NCBI GenBank assembly: GCA_023105745.1 | Contig: JALGQZ010000019.1 | Location: 2,108,001-2,172,000, forward strand | DNA from: Austropuccinia psidii | Lineage: Eukaryota > Basidiomycota > Pucciniomycetes > Pucciniales > Sphaerophragmiaceae | DNA: 64,000 nucleotides | Direction: 5' to 3' | In this document: piece after piece, positions 1-11,338 of the stretch | Layout: each line of letters opens with the position of its first letter | Position numbering within the stretch: position 1 is the first letter of the stretch | Notes under the pieces: model-generated | Told to the model about the DNA's origin: nothing | Databases searched by the model: none | What the model saw: only the letters and a program-made list of their open reading frames with translations | Translations under genes and position numbers: made by a program

Positions 1-3000
1 CTGGATATTGATCAGGTTGTGACACTCCTCACTGTACTGTGGCAAGTGAGTATGGACTTCTGTGACCTCAAAGAAAGCTGTAATGTTTTCAATGGGATAG
101 TCCTCTACTGGTGTGTCCTCAGAGACTGCAGAATCTAGGTCAGATTTTTCTTTCTCTTCAGTACACTGAACATCTTCAATGACTTGAACTTCATTAATAT
201 TTGTCTTTTTGTGGCAAGTGTTGGTCAAATTTGAAGTGCTTCCACATTTATGACACTTAAAGACAGGTCTTTCAGGCCCCTTATCTTCTCTGGAAGTTTT
301 ATAGACCATTTTGGATTCCATAGGAACTCTAGTCCAGGCTTTACCAATTCTTGTTCTAGTAATGATATCTTCCATGGAATTAATATAGTCTTCTGTTGAA
401 CAGGGCTCTACGCATCTGCACTTGATAGCATGTTCTAGTCCTCCTCCACATTTTCTTAATATTTACATATCAATCATAGAGTCAGAAATATCTGGGTGTA
501 AGGCAGATAATCTGTCTTTCTGTTTGAGGAAACAAGTAAATGGTTTATCCTTTTCTGAGTTAAAAATGGCACTTTCAAAAGCATTTTATATTCTAAATCT
601 CCAAGAATTGTTAGCCCATTTGGTGATTATTTCACATTTCCACCAAGGCCAATCATATTTACCATGATCTAGTCTCATTTTGTAATACCATTTCTTTGCA
701 GTTCTGGTAAACAAAGAGTGTATCTTGCTGTCACAGGGGCTCTTATGGAAGCAAGAGTGGCCTGGCACTCAGGAATCAAGAACTCACTTGGAGGGCTTCA
801 AATATTAAAGAAATAAGAAGAACATATTTCTTCAAGGAATAATAAAAGGAAAGACAAGTATGCCAAAAGAACAAAAGAAAAGGAAGCCAATGGGCAGGAT
901 AGTAAGAAAGCCAAAAGCCAAAGAGCCAACCAAATGAATTCTCAATTCACTTTTTCAACCTGCCAGAAAGAACAATAGACTTAGTAAGGGATATGACCAC
1001 TAATATCTACTGACAGGAAAAGAAGAAAAGGTGCAAATGACTGACTTAAGATTATCAGTATTCACCTTAATAAGGTAAAAGAAAATAAGGATAAAAATAA
1101 ATCCAATATATTCATTAACTGTGGAAAAAGTCCCCCAGTGATGAAAGGTGGCCAGTATATGTGAAAAGCTGAAACGCTGATCCTGGAAGGTGAATCATTG
1201 GACTGTATTGCCTAAATTGGGCCAATACAGTTCTTGCCATCTTGAGAATTAAGATTTGTGACTGAATTCGCACAGTGGAATATGAATTGACCCAAATGGG
1301 CTAAGGCCATATAGGATGCCTGATTACTACCTGTATGGACCAATTGAGTTGTCCAAGGTATGCTGTGTACTTGATTCCTTGACAATGATTGATACCCTCT
1401 GATAATTGCCCTTATAATAGTCCTGATGAGAATTGACAACCCAACTCCTGCAGGGCCAGGTGGTTGGGGTCCTTGAATAGTCTTCTGGTAGCCGCCAGGG
1501 AATTGCCAGACCAAATAGCTGAAAATGTCCTCCTTCAAATTGGTGATGAATTGGGTACTTTATTTGGAATCATGTAATTTGGTTCTGAAAATTTCACCAT
1601 TGTATTGCTGAGAAAAAATGGTGCATAATGGTATATTAGACCATATATGCACCACTCCTGGGTCCTGGGGTACGGAGTGCATTGAAAAAGGGCAATTCTT
1701 CCCCTGAACCTGAGGGGAATCCTTTCTTTGAGCTGAGCTGGTGGCCTCTGGTGGTTGCCAGAGGCCATGGACTGAATTATGGCCAATTTTGGGATCCTGA
1801 GATGGTTTTGGCCATTTTGAGTTGGTTGGGTTTTGGGGCCAAAACTGGCTCAGGTGGGCCCACTTGTGGTTTGGGACCCACCTGGAATTGGGGGCTGATG
1901 ATCAGCCCCGTTGGCCCCCTTTGGCCTCATTGGAATTGGGCCAAAAGGGGCCTAATGGTCCCACAGGCTGTAGAGGCCATAGGGGGCCTAAATGGCCCAA
2001 AAAGGCCATTTAGGCCAAAACCTCCTTAATTTAAATGGTTGGGCCACGGGACATAGGACTCCTCAGGCCCAAAAACAAGGACAATGGCCTGGGGGCTGGT
2101 GAGGTGAATAATTTTCCAATAAGGCCAATGAGGGCAGGATATGGCCAAGAGGCCATAGAGCACCAAGAAGTTACTATTGGCCGTCAACATATTGTATGGC
2201 CAACTGACCATAAGTTGGGTTCAGGTTAGAATTGCCACAACACCCATTGAGGGGGGTGATTATTTTTGGTTGTGACACTTGCCCACTATGATTTCATCAG
2301 GTATGTGAAAATCTTCTTGCAACATATCAATTGTTCAGAGAATGTTGGCCATTCTTCCAGTTTGGGAATATCTTTGGCACAGATAGGACTTTCTCCTGAA
2401 AATGGGGTCAAGCTTCCTTTAACAGAAAGCTTCTCTTCATTCAAAGGTGTAGAATGTCTTGGCATATGTGGTTCATAATTCTTATGAACTTTCTCCACAT
2501 TTTCAATGATTTCATTCTTTAACTTCTGCCTTTCACTGTCACTTTTTGCCAAATGTGTGGCAAATTTATTGGTATTATTAATTATTTCCAAATCATGATC
2601 TTTTAGAATTCTAAGCTTATCATTAATGTTTAAAATGTAAAGATCTTCCACTTCATCATTTTGGGCTTGACATTTACTTTTAATTCTGTCACATGTACTG
2701 GTAACTTAATCAAGCTTAACATTTGTCAACTTATACCATTCAGTATAATTCTTGTCTTTTTTTTAATTCACTTATATCTGATGTTATTTTATTTAACTTT
2801 GCATCAAATTTACCAAGTTCTACATCAATGCTAGATTTAAAAAATTGTATTTCTTTTATTATTTGAATTGAAAGGTCCTGTTCATCCTTTCCTGCTCTTT
2901 GGCTGTGAATTCCATAAGAGTCCTGGCCATATTGAAGACACTGTCTATGGCTGAAGGCTCCAATTTGAGGATCCTGTATGCCTGTGGGTAAGGTCTGTGC

Positions 3001-3617
3001 CAATTTTCTTTGCTTTTTCCCTTTCCCTGATGGCTCTTGGGACCTTTGGACTTCTCTTTGGATGCTTCTGGAGCTGGTTTGGAGCTGGTAGATGCCACTG
3101 GGCCTTCTTCCAAAGCTGGGGTCATTTCCAATTCCTTTTTCTGGTCTACAAATAAAAGACTTTGGTTCTTCAATCAATTCTTTATCTTTCTGACCTTGTC
3201 TTTTCAAGACAGTGAGTTCCACCCTCCTAGAGTTCTATGGTCTTCTCCTGACCCAGAAAGCTCTTGATGTGTAAGTAGCAGTTCATGGCTCCCTGCCAAA
3301 GGCTTGGGCATATTTCCCACTCCTCATATTCTGCTGCTCTGAACCAACTTTTGTATTGGGACTGATATATCTCTATGGCTGCCACGTGGAAGTGGTTCAG
3401 CCCTTAAAATATTACCTTCAATTAGTTCAGGCTCAGAGTTCACATCAAAGTTTGTTGGTACAGACCTTGGAGAATGGGGTGATTCTCTGGAATCCTCCAG
3501 ATGTGTCTTTCATGAGGAAGACTTGGCAGACCTTGTTCTGGTCTTACCTCTTCCTTGTCCAGGTCCATCTGGTTGTACTGAATAGCTTCTTTCATTTCTG
3601 GTATGCACCATTTTCAT
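1..3617 (-). pseudogene. gag: decayed Ty3 gag polyprotein, interrupted by a solo LTR
   Basis: This would encode the capsid and nucleocapsid protein of the retrotransposon. The start at 3617 gives an N-terminus with SYSVQPDGPGQGRG, matching the gag start at 46485. At 3173-2859 a basic block ending WHRPYPQAYRILKLEP and then FNMARTLMEF matches the same block at 47.04-47.13 kb. At 2500-2286 the capsid begins (MPRHSTP, LEEWPTF). The frame is cut by the 729-2277 insertion and resumes at 723 with IHSLF, AKKWYY and ITKWANNSWRF. A zinc knuckle lies near 222-270 (CHKCGSTSNLTNTC); the usual histidine of CCHC is Asn, so it would be weakened. Several stops and frame changes make it non-functional. Confidence 0.85.
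729..2277. mobile_element. solo LTR, type F1, inserted in gag
   Basis: It begins TGTCACA and ends TGTGACA (TG...CA, 1549 bp) and is flanked by perfect 5-bp target duplications CTTGC at 724-728 and 2278-2282. It splits the capsid frame exactly: capsid residues are on both sides. The inverted counterpart is at 8190-9867. It has no credible coding capacity. Base 1740-2200 is unusually rich in GGCC/TGGCC/GGCCA words, so the element is GC-rich yet almost free of CpG. Confidence 0.9.
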
Positions 3618-4178
3618 GTCAATTCAAGAGAAAATAAGAATTGAAAACAGAAAACACACACCTTTTGGTGGCTGTTTGGCTTTTTCTATGTTAAATAAAG
3701 TTCCTCTTTTAGAAATTTGCACTTCACTAATGTCTTCAGATTCTGATTCTGAATATTCTGGACTTGTAATTTATCTTTTACTGAGTCTGTTACCACATGA
3801 ACAGTATTTGATTAAAGACACTAGAGAAATAATCTGATAAAAGAAAATCATTTCTTATATTTTTAAGCTTGTTTATAAGTTTTTTCTTTTTGAAAATTGA
3901 AAAAATTATTCTTTTTAAAGAAAAAAGATGAAAATTTAAGATTTTGAATCAAAATTAACTCAGAGTAACTCAAAGAATAAGTTTATACGTTTTTGGATGT
4001 GAAAAAGCCACGTGTAAAAACAGTATCAAATGAAACCAAATTCCTCAATGAAAAAGATTTTAAGACAATTTCAAGGATAAAAATGATTTTAACTTCAAAT
4101 TGAAAGAAAAAATAATTAAATTAACATATTTTAAAGCTTTAAAAGATATTAATCAAGGGTACAAGGTTCAAAAAACAT
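3618..4178 (-). other. untranslated leader of the left Ty3 element
   Basis: AT-rich, no long frame. It includes 3995-4014 (GGATGTGAAAAAGCCACGTG), nearly identical to the inverted string in the leader of the element at 45738-46484, so this is a conserved leader segment and not host DNA. Confidence 0.6.
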
Positions 4179-4193
4179 GGCCAGGCCCCCAAA
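4179..4193 (-). other. primer-binding site of the left Ty3 element
   Basis: The 15 bases next to the LTR end, read on the minus strand, are TTTGGGGGCCTGGCC. They are identical to the bases following the 5' LTR of the element at 43774. A TGG near the start would pair with the CCA end of a tRNA; I cannot name the tRNA. Confidence 0.7.
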
Positions 4194-6101
4194 TGTAAGA
4201 TGTGTCTATGAAACTGTTGATAATATTACTATTAATCAACAGTAATATGACTGTTCTTATGAAACATAATGATAAAAATTATTATAACCACAATTAAATA
4301 ATGAAATAAATAATTATTTCTTTTACTTGTTATACACTACTAGTTATTATAACAGTAAGCAGTAATTGTCTACTAGAATCAATTACAAGATGTATTTAAT
4401 AATAAACCTTCTTTATTAAAATAATAAAATTATTTTAATATATAGTTATATTTTGCAAGAATGATTTTAAATCTAATTCTTGAAGAAAACAATTACAAGA
4501 GAAAAACCTTTAAGAATTAAGATGAATCACTCACTAATACTCCAAAGAGCTTATTAAAGATAAAAGTAGAGAGATTTGACAGATGATTGTGGATTTGAAA
4601 AGCTCAAAAATGGATATATAACAGTATTACAACAATATATATTTTATTTCTATTATTTCACATCTTTCTGATTTCTTCTGAAAGATCAAAACACTTAATA
4701 AAAGTTTTAACTAATACTTACTTGTTGGTATTAAAGGTATAATAGAATAAGGTGATAATCTGGGAAAAAAAGCAAGCGGGGGCCTCTTTTAAGTCTAAGA
4801 CAGCTTACAGAGGCATTCCATGGAGAGAACTGGAAAACCAGTGAGTGAGAAAACAATAAAACCTTTTGGATTATTGATTGCATCATCTTTTGTCATGTAA
4901 GATCATCATGATTACTCAATTGGTGCTTTTATGTGACTACCAACCCATTCATGGTTAAGAATAAAAGGATTAATAACTGTTAATCTTCTTTTATTCCAAA
5001 ATAATCATTTATTTCTCAAAGCTATCAATTTGATTGGACATTTCATCACAGAGTGTATTTTCTGTGAATTGTTAAAGATTCAGTATTTCGCATGAAATCA
5101 TCAAATATAAACTGTAAGTAAACCTTTTAATTTTACTTATAAAAGTACTATTCTTTTAGGTTTTTACATAAATTATACAGTTCTTAATTGGTCCTGGAAG
5201 TTTCAGAAAGATTCATTAAGAATTGTATTTTTAATGAAGTTTTGAAGTTTTTACCTCATTTCTACATACAATTGCAAATAGCAGTATATGGCTGGTTGCT
5301 ATGAGTTAAATCAATGGATACTAGTCCAAAAAGGGTTTTCATTACTATTTTGGGGTTTATTCATGGAAATTCATTAATAATTGACATGGTTACAGGAGTC
5401 TAAGCTGCCCTTTACCTCCTTGGCATGTCAAAATAGAAGCTTATTTACTATTTTCTTATGATATAATGAAGTTTTGACTTGGTAGCCAAGTTCCCAAAAG
5501 GTTTTGGTTTACTAATTGGGCTAAGATCAGCCATGGATCCAAGCTTTGGAGCTTTCCATGCCTCAGAGGCCTCAGAAGTTGGGTACCCTGGCTCTCTTTG
5601 ATGTCTTTTGTCCCCCTTGACTATTTTTTATGTCAAAACAGAAATTCAGGCTTCAAGTGAGCTATCTGCTATGGGTGTACCAAAAGTGTATGTAAGAGTA
5701 CCATAATGCTAAGTGCCACAAACATGCATGACACTGCTCTTAGTGTATATGTAACATGGGATTTCTCACATTCCCATTATTTTGGTGTGAAATTGAGAAA
5801 ATCAAAACTTTTCACAGATATTTTATGTGGTATTGATGTATTTTCCATATTACCACCTCAAAGAGTATATTTAATCTTATTTTCTCTATGGAGCTTCCCT
5901 AAGTGAAATTTTGTGTAAAATCCAAACCTGGCCTTAAATCCATGGATATACTTACTCAATCAAAAATTATTTATCTTTTCTGAAATCAAAAATGATGAAT
6001 TTTGAATATATGCATGACTTATGGGTGATGCATAGTTCAGAATTTATTTTTAAGATAATTGTGGCCTATTTGATTATTTAAAATATAACTCAAGGCTCAC
6101 A
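4194..6101 (-). repeat. 5' LTR of the left Ty3 element (LTR type F3)
   Basis: On the minus strand it begins TGTGAGCCTTGAG and ends CACATCTTACA, i.e. TG...CA, about 1.9 kb. It is directly followed by the same primer-binding block as the LTR of the complete element at 45.7 kb, which marks it as a 5' LTR and not a solo copy. Other copies of this type lie at 13263-15208, 57079-58862, 62325-63898 and 63899-64000. A conserved block around 4780-4850, including a TTAAAAGAGGCC-like string on the minus strand, is kept between copies and may be the promoter core. Confidence 0.85.
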
Positions 6102-6915
6102 TTCTGTCACTAAAAACCAGAGCCCAAGCATTACAGCCAAAATACCATACAGCAAAATGCCCCCCAAAATGGAGCTGAGCCAGAGCAGCTATTGAGCTGT
6201 ATTAAAAGAAAGTGGAAAGCCACCTATTTTGAAATATAAAAACTCCCATGACCATAAGAAGAAGAAGAATGGAGTTACTCCTGCTACAAGCAAAAACAGA
6301 GCATAAACCTTAATTTTCAACTCTCATCTAAAATAAAGATAAATAGGCAGAACCCCCTCAAATGGGTGTTCAAACTAAAGCTCTCAGTCAGGGATATCTA
6401 ATGGTATTACCAAAATTTGACTAGCATCAAAACTATAGAAGCTATAGTCAAATAACAATCAAATAAGGGTGAATAAAATCTTCACCTCCCATCTAGCTTC
6501 TACAGTTTTAGTGAGATACCCGAAGTAGGGCCTTTTTAGTAAGGGAAAGATCTGGGCTTTCTCATGGTTCCATTAATTTCCCCATAAATAGTCTAAAACA
6601 AATTTTATGGAGCAAACAAACTCCATACAGGATTTGAGATAAATCAATATCTGAATAATGGAATTTAAGAGTGGTATGGCATTTCCATATTGGATTTTAC
6701 CCATACCAAATGTGATAAAATTGTGTAGACCTCATATAGGGCTACCCAATGAGCCAAATTTGAAACCAACAAAATTATGGCAGTTTGAGGTCAAAAGCTC
6801 AATACTGTGGGATAATATCCCATATCTTCAAATATGAGCTTCAAGTTCTACAAAGGAGCCTTTTTAACCTTCAATACCTCATAGTTTGGCCTGTACAGGG
6901 TCCCCATTCAGGATT
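6102..6915. other. interval between two LTRs, no gene recognised
   Basis: AT-rich sequence with a TATAAAA string near 6235 and a small GAA repeat near 6260. I see no protein similarity on either strand. It ends with GGATT (6911-6915), the left target duplication of the next LTR. Confidence 0.4.
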
Positions 6916-8189
6916 TGTAAAGTGTGGATATGAAGCTTTGATTAAAAATTGAGTACTTTTCCTGTCCTCAAAATTTGTATAAGGTATAATTCAATTAAAC
7001 ATAGTAAGATTCAATAGTTTGTAAGAGAAAAAAATCCAAATTTATTTATTTTTAAAATTATAAGTATAAAAAAATGTTGTTATAATATTTATTTTTTTAC
7101 CAACTATAAAAATTTATCCAAAAATACTTTACAAGAAATATTTAAGGCTACAAAAGAAATTTCTTCAAGAGAAATTTCAATGGTAAAGAGTTAAGCAAGC
7201 ATCTTCAGGAAATTAATATAAGAAAACTCTTTAAAAGGATCTTCAAAGAGAAAACACACACAAAAGTGATCAGATTTAATTTGGAGACAAAGTGACAAAG
7301 CTAATAGTAATGAGAGTTGCTTTAATTCATTTATGGGGTGGTTCAAGGGTAAAAATGATTATAAGACCTAGAAACAATATCTATAAAAGAATTTTTACAT
7401 GGTTAGAGGGTTGGAAATTATATAATAATGTTGGTTGGAATCTTTTATTGATTGTTTTAACAGTGTTTAAACTAGCTATAAAAGAAAAAGATTCTAACAT
7501 GAATATAACAGTGGGGAAATGAAGATATTTGTTTATAGCCAATCGTGAGAAACACTTTGAGAACAGAAAATTCATTTATGGAATTGTTGAACCCTTATTT
7601 GGACCAAAAGGGCTGGTTTTAGCCATTTTTTGCTATTTTCAGCCATTTCAGACCCTTAAATTAGCCATTGCTATAGTAATACCTGGTTTGAATCCTTCAA
7701 AACACATCAGAATGTGTGTAAGAGACATAAAAGTCAGTTGAAACTGTTTTTACTATCATTTCTTCTAACTTAAGGGTAGGTTTACTCTCTTGGCAACAGT
7801 TAAACTGCCCTGGTTGGTATCAAAACCTCAGCATCAATTGAGTCAAAGACACTGTAGCTCAATTCCAGGCCAAAATTGATGAACCTTTATGTGAACTTTG
7901 ACAACTCATTCCTGTCAGAAAAGAATTTGGGGGAGTCTGGCACCCTTGGAGCCAAGATTCCTTTTCCCCCCAGAATTAATCTTTCCAATTTATGTTTTCA
8001 TTAAATCCTCATGATGTATTATACTTCTAATTTACACATGTAATTCAATTGATTTTTTACAGTACACAGCTGTAATAATTCATAGCTCATATGTAAATCA
8101 AAGCTCACTTATGTAATACACACACACATTTTGACATTTCAATTGAAAATACTTCAGCTCTTCATAACTTCTAAACTACACACCACACC

Positions 8190-9867
8190 TGTCACAACCA
8201 CGAGTTTTGGCCCTCCTCCTTGATGGCTGCAGCAATCCAACCTGAAGCCCAGATGGGGCCAATTGGTCACGTCATGTCCTTTATGGCCCATTGGCCCCCT
8301 TAGGTGTTTTATGGTTTTTACGCCATAGCCCCTCTCAACCATCATTTATGGCCTCAGGCCATATCCTGCCATCATTGGCCTTCTTGGCCAATTTCCACCT
8401 CACCAACCCCCAGGCCTTCATCTTTTATTTTGGGCCTGGGGGGGTCCTTTTATCTTCCAGGGGGTTCTGGACCCCCTAGCCATCATCATTGGCCTCTGGC
8501 CAACCCCTTTCATTATGGGGGTTTTGGCCTAAATGGCCTTTTTGGGCCATTTAGGCCCCCTACGGTTTCTACGGTCCGTACGGACCGTGGGCCGCGGTCC
8601 GCGGTCCGTAGGCCAATTAGGCCCCTTTTAGCCTAATCCAATGAGGCCAAAAGGGGCCAGCCACCTAGGCCCCAAACCACAATTGGGCCCACCTGAGCCA
8701 ATTTTGGCCATGATTTCCTTGGACCCAAAAGTGACCAAATCCCTCTTGGACACCCTTTTGGCCATAAATCCCGTAGGACCCAATTTTGGCCATGGACCAC
8801 CATGGCCTCTGGCAACCACCAGAGGCCACCAGATCAGCTCAGCAAAGCCTTCCCCTCAACTTAAGGGGAATTCTTTCCTTTCCTTCATGCACTCCGTACT
8901 CAACATTGCAGGTGTGGTGCATATATGGTATTATATACCATTATGCACCATTTTTACTCAGCAATCCAATGGTGACGTTTTCAGGACCCAATTCCACCTT
9001 TCCATTTCAAGGTCCATAATTCCAACGCCCATTTCGAAGGAGGACTTTTCAGCTCATCAGTCTGGCAATCCATGGCGGCAATTCAGAAGATCATTCAAGG
9101 ATCCCAACCACCTGTATCTGCAGGAGTTGGGTTGGTACAATTCATTCAGGATTATTCTAAGGTCAATTATCAAGAGGTATTACATCATTTAAATCAGTTG
9201 TCAAGACATCAAGGATTCAATACTCCTTGGACAACCCAATTCATCCGTACAGGCCTTATTCAATCAACCTGTATGGCCTTGGCCCAATTGGGCCATTTCT
9301 TATTCCACTGTGTGAATTCCATCACACAGTTCAAATTTCAAGATGGCCAGAACTGTATTTCCCGATTCGGACAATACAGTCATTGATCCACCTTCCAGGA
9401 TCAATCTTTCAGCTTTTCACATATACCGGCCACCTTTCATCACCTGGGGACTTTTGCCCCAGTTAATTAATATATTGGATTTATTTTTATCCTTATTTTC
9501 TTTTACATTATTAAAGTTAATACTGATAATCTTAAGTCAGTCATTAGCACCTTCTTCTTTTTCTTTCTTTGCCTGTCAGTGGATATTGGTGGTCATATCC
9601 TTTACTAATTCCATTGTTCTTTCTGGCAGGTTGAAACAGTGAATTGAGGATTCACTTGGTTGGCTTCTTGGCTTTGGCTTCCTTTTATTTTGGCCTCTGG
9701 CTTCATTCTTCTTATTCTTTGTTATCTTTGGCATATTTGTCCTCTCTCTATCTCCTGCTTAAGAAATATATTCCATAGTATTTTCTTATCATCTTTTGGA
9801 GCCCTCCAAGTGAGTTCTTGATTCCTGAGTTCCAGGCCCTCTTGCTTCCATAAGAGCCCATGTGACA
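8190..9867. mobile_element. solo LTR, type F1, nested inside the F2 solo LTR
   Basis: It begins TGTCACAACC and ends TGTGACA (1678 bp), with perfect target duplications ACACC at 8185-8189 and 9868-9872. It is the inverted counterpart of 729-2277; long blocks match, including 9360-9640 against 1000-1215 and the outermost 70 bp. Removing it restores continuity of the F2 LTR. Open frames of up to 183 codons (8641-9192) arise from its GGCC-rich composition and are not thought to be genes. Confidence 0.9.
8571..8611. repeat. CpG-rich palindrome cluster inside the F1 solo LTR
   Basis: 8571-8588 (ACGGTCCGTACGGACCGT) is a perfect 18-bp palindrome. It is followed by CCGCGGTCCGCGGTCCG. The cluster has about nine CpG steps in 41 bp, whereas the rest of the LTR has almost none. 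The matching part of the other F1 copy (about 1950-2017) lacks it. Confidence 0.8.
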
Positions 9868-10312
9868 ACACCTCAGTTTCAACACAAAAATTGATTTTCA
9901 ACACCACATGTGGTGCAAATTAACTTGAGGTTTTCAAGATTTTCAAGGTTCATATAGAAGAATACTAAAAACTTAATTTAAGCTTATTTAGAGTTGAGTT
10001 ACAGGAATTTCATCCAGAGGTGACCCCACCTTATTTCTTTATGAGGAATCCAATGGTGAAATAATTTTCATAACTTTCTTTATTCAATAAAAAGTTATAA
10101 TAATTTTTGTTTAACTTTTTTCCAAAAATATTTTAATTTCAATATTTTTTATGAAAATTTATTTTTCCTTAATTTTTTCAGGAATGTGTTTTCTTTATAT
10201 TGATATGTTAATTTTTGTTTTTATAATATAAATAAATTTATTTATTTATAATTATAATATGATTTGTTATTTGTGGTCTTTTGGGTATATAAAAATACCT
10301 CTAAGGATCACA

Positions 10313-10849
10313 GGATGTGTACAGAATTCTACACATAATACATGTCAGGAGAGGGATTTTTGGTCCCCAATGATAATTTCACCCTGTATTGGGGAAAATT
10401 CCCAGATGTGGTTTCAAAACCACATCTGAGTGCAATACAGGCTTAAAAGGCTGTTCAATAACCACAAGCCTGTCCTTGAAAGAGAAAACTCTTAAATCTT
10501 CCTATGTGAAAAGATCCAGGGGTCCTTTTCACTCAATTTTAGGATAAAAAGGGGCCTTTTCTCTTTCAAAAAGAGAATCCCCATTCTGCTCTTGAACAAT
10601 ATTTTAGTACAACTGTCCGAAACAGTTATACTCTTGGAAATAATCAGGTATAATTTAAGTCTTAATTATTTTATTTCTTATCATAATTAGTCAATTGATG
10701 ATCAGTGCACCCAGGGCTTTTAGCAGAACTCACCACTACTATTTCCTCATATTAAAGCCCCTGAAATATTTATAAATATATTTTTATCTTATATAGCTTT
10801 GTCACAGTCATACCTAAAGCTGTAACTACAGTATTAATAGATTTATCTT
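10313..10849. other. interval upstream of the MULE remnant
   Basis: No long frame. It holds a near-perfect palindrome at 10403-10428 and a string resembling a promoter (GGATAAAAAGGGGCC, about 10541-10556) followed by CT-rich DNA. It may be the decayed 5' part of the MULE element that follows; terminal inverted repeats were not found. Confidence 0.35.
10403..10428. repeat. 26-bp inverted repeat (12-bp arms, 2-base centre)
   Basis: CAGATGTGGTTT and AAACCACATCTG are exact reverse complements separated by CA. It could form a cruciform or hairpin; no function can be assigned. Confidence 0.85.
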
Positions 10850-11120
10850 GAACTCAGCCTGACAATCACCAAGATATCCAAAGGTCATAATCCCTTACAA
10901 TAAATCAGCACTGAGTTCAGCTATTGAATTAGTCTTCCCTGAAGCTGCTCATAACTATTGCATCTGGGATTTATCAAACAGCTTAACTCAATATTTACAA
11001 AAATACTATGTTGAAAAATAGTGGAAATATTTCCTAAAAATGTGGGGAATATTGGTTTACTCACCAACACCCCAATCATATTATTCCAATCCCATACAGT
11101 TGAATCACAGAGGGTCCACA
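10850..11120 (+). pseudogene. decayed MULE (Mutator-like) transposase core
   Basis: In one frame from about 10870 the translation contains YPKVIIPYNKSAL, then AIELVFPEAAHNYCIWDLSN, then an in-frame stop, then KYFLKMWGILVYSPT. This follows the MULE/FAR1-type DDE pattern: the 'P-x-V-I-x-T-D' strand, 'A-I-x-x-V-F-P', 'C-x-W-H', then 'F-x-x-x-W-x-x-L'. The catalytic Asp after V-I-I is replaced (PYN) and the His of C-x-W-H is Asp, so it is inactive. The upstream N-terminal part is not recognisable. An OTU domain follows on the same strand 220 bp further on. The call rests on pattern recognition, not on a search. Confidence 0.6.
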
Positions 11121-11338
11121 TAAATATAAAAGTCAACAAATTTGGTGAAGAACACTCTCAAATTAATATGGGTATTTCTATAAAAAAAGATGAAGCTGTA
11201 AGATACTAGCAATGAACTTATGGAAAATCCACTTAGTTTTTTCTGTTCCAGCTATGGAAAGCACTATAAAGAATAATTACTTTGTTTAGATTTAGATACC
11301 ATATTTGAAACAGATTTGTCCTTCCTTCATTCACAGAT

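Larger units (their letters stand above)
1..6101 (-). mobile_element. Ty3 (chromovirus-type) retrotransposon, 5' part, minus strand, runs off the left edge
   Basis: Read on the minus strand the order is 5' LTR (6101-4194), primer-binding site, untranslated leader, then gag to the window edge; protease and pol would lie outside. The gag matches, piece by piece, the gag of the complete element at 43774-54331, so the two are relatives. A block of the leader, 3995-4014, also recurs inverted in the leader of that element near 45.92 kb. The gag is broken by stops, frameshifts and a solo LTR at 729-2277. The sequence after the LTR end (from 6102, TTCTG) should be one copy of the target duplication; the other is off-window. 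Confidence 0.88.
6916..10312 (-). mobile_element. solo LTR, type F2 (minus orientation), split by a nested solo LTR
   Basis: Its two parts, 6916-8189 and 9868-10312 (about 1.71 kb after removing the nested element), match the reverse complement of the intact copy at 30312-32142 from end to end. On plus it starts TGTAAAGTGTGGATATG and ends CTCTAAGGATCACA. Flanks GGATT (6911-6915) and GGATG (10313-10317) fit a 5-bp duplication with one later change. Short frames at 7292-7741 lie wholly in the LTR and have no protein resemblance. Confidence 0.87.

Noticed and set aside
1682..2029. 115-codon open frame on plus
   Set aside because: Inside the inverted F1 LTR at 729-2277; the same composition effect.
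8641..9192. 183-codon open frame on plus
   Set aside because: It lies wholly inside the F1 solo LTR; the length comes from GGCC-rich composition and few AT-rich stops, and it has no domain.
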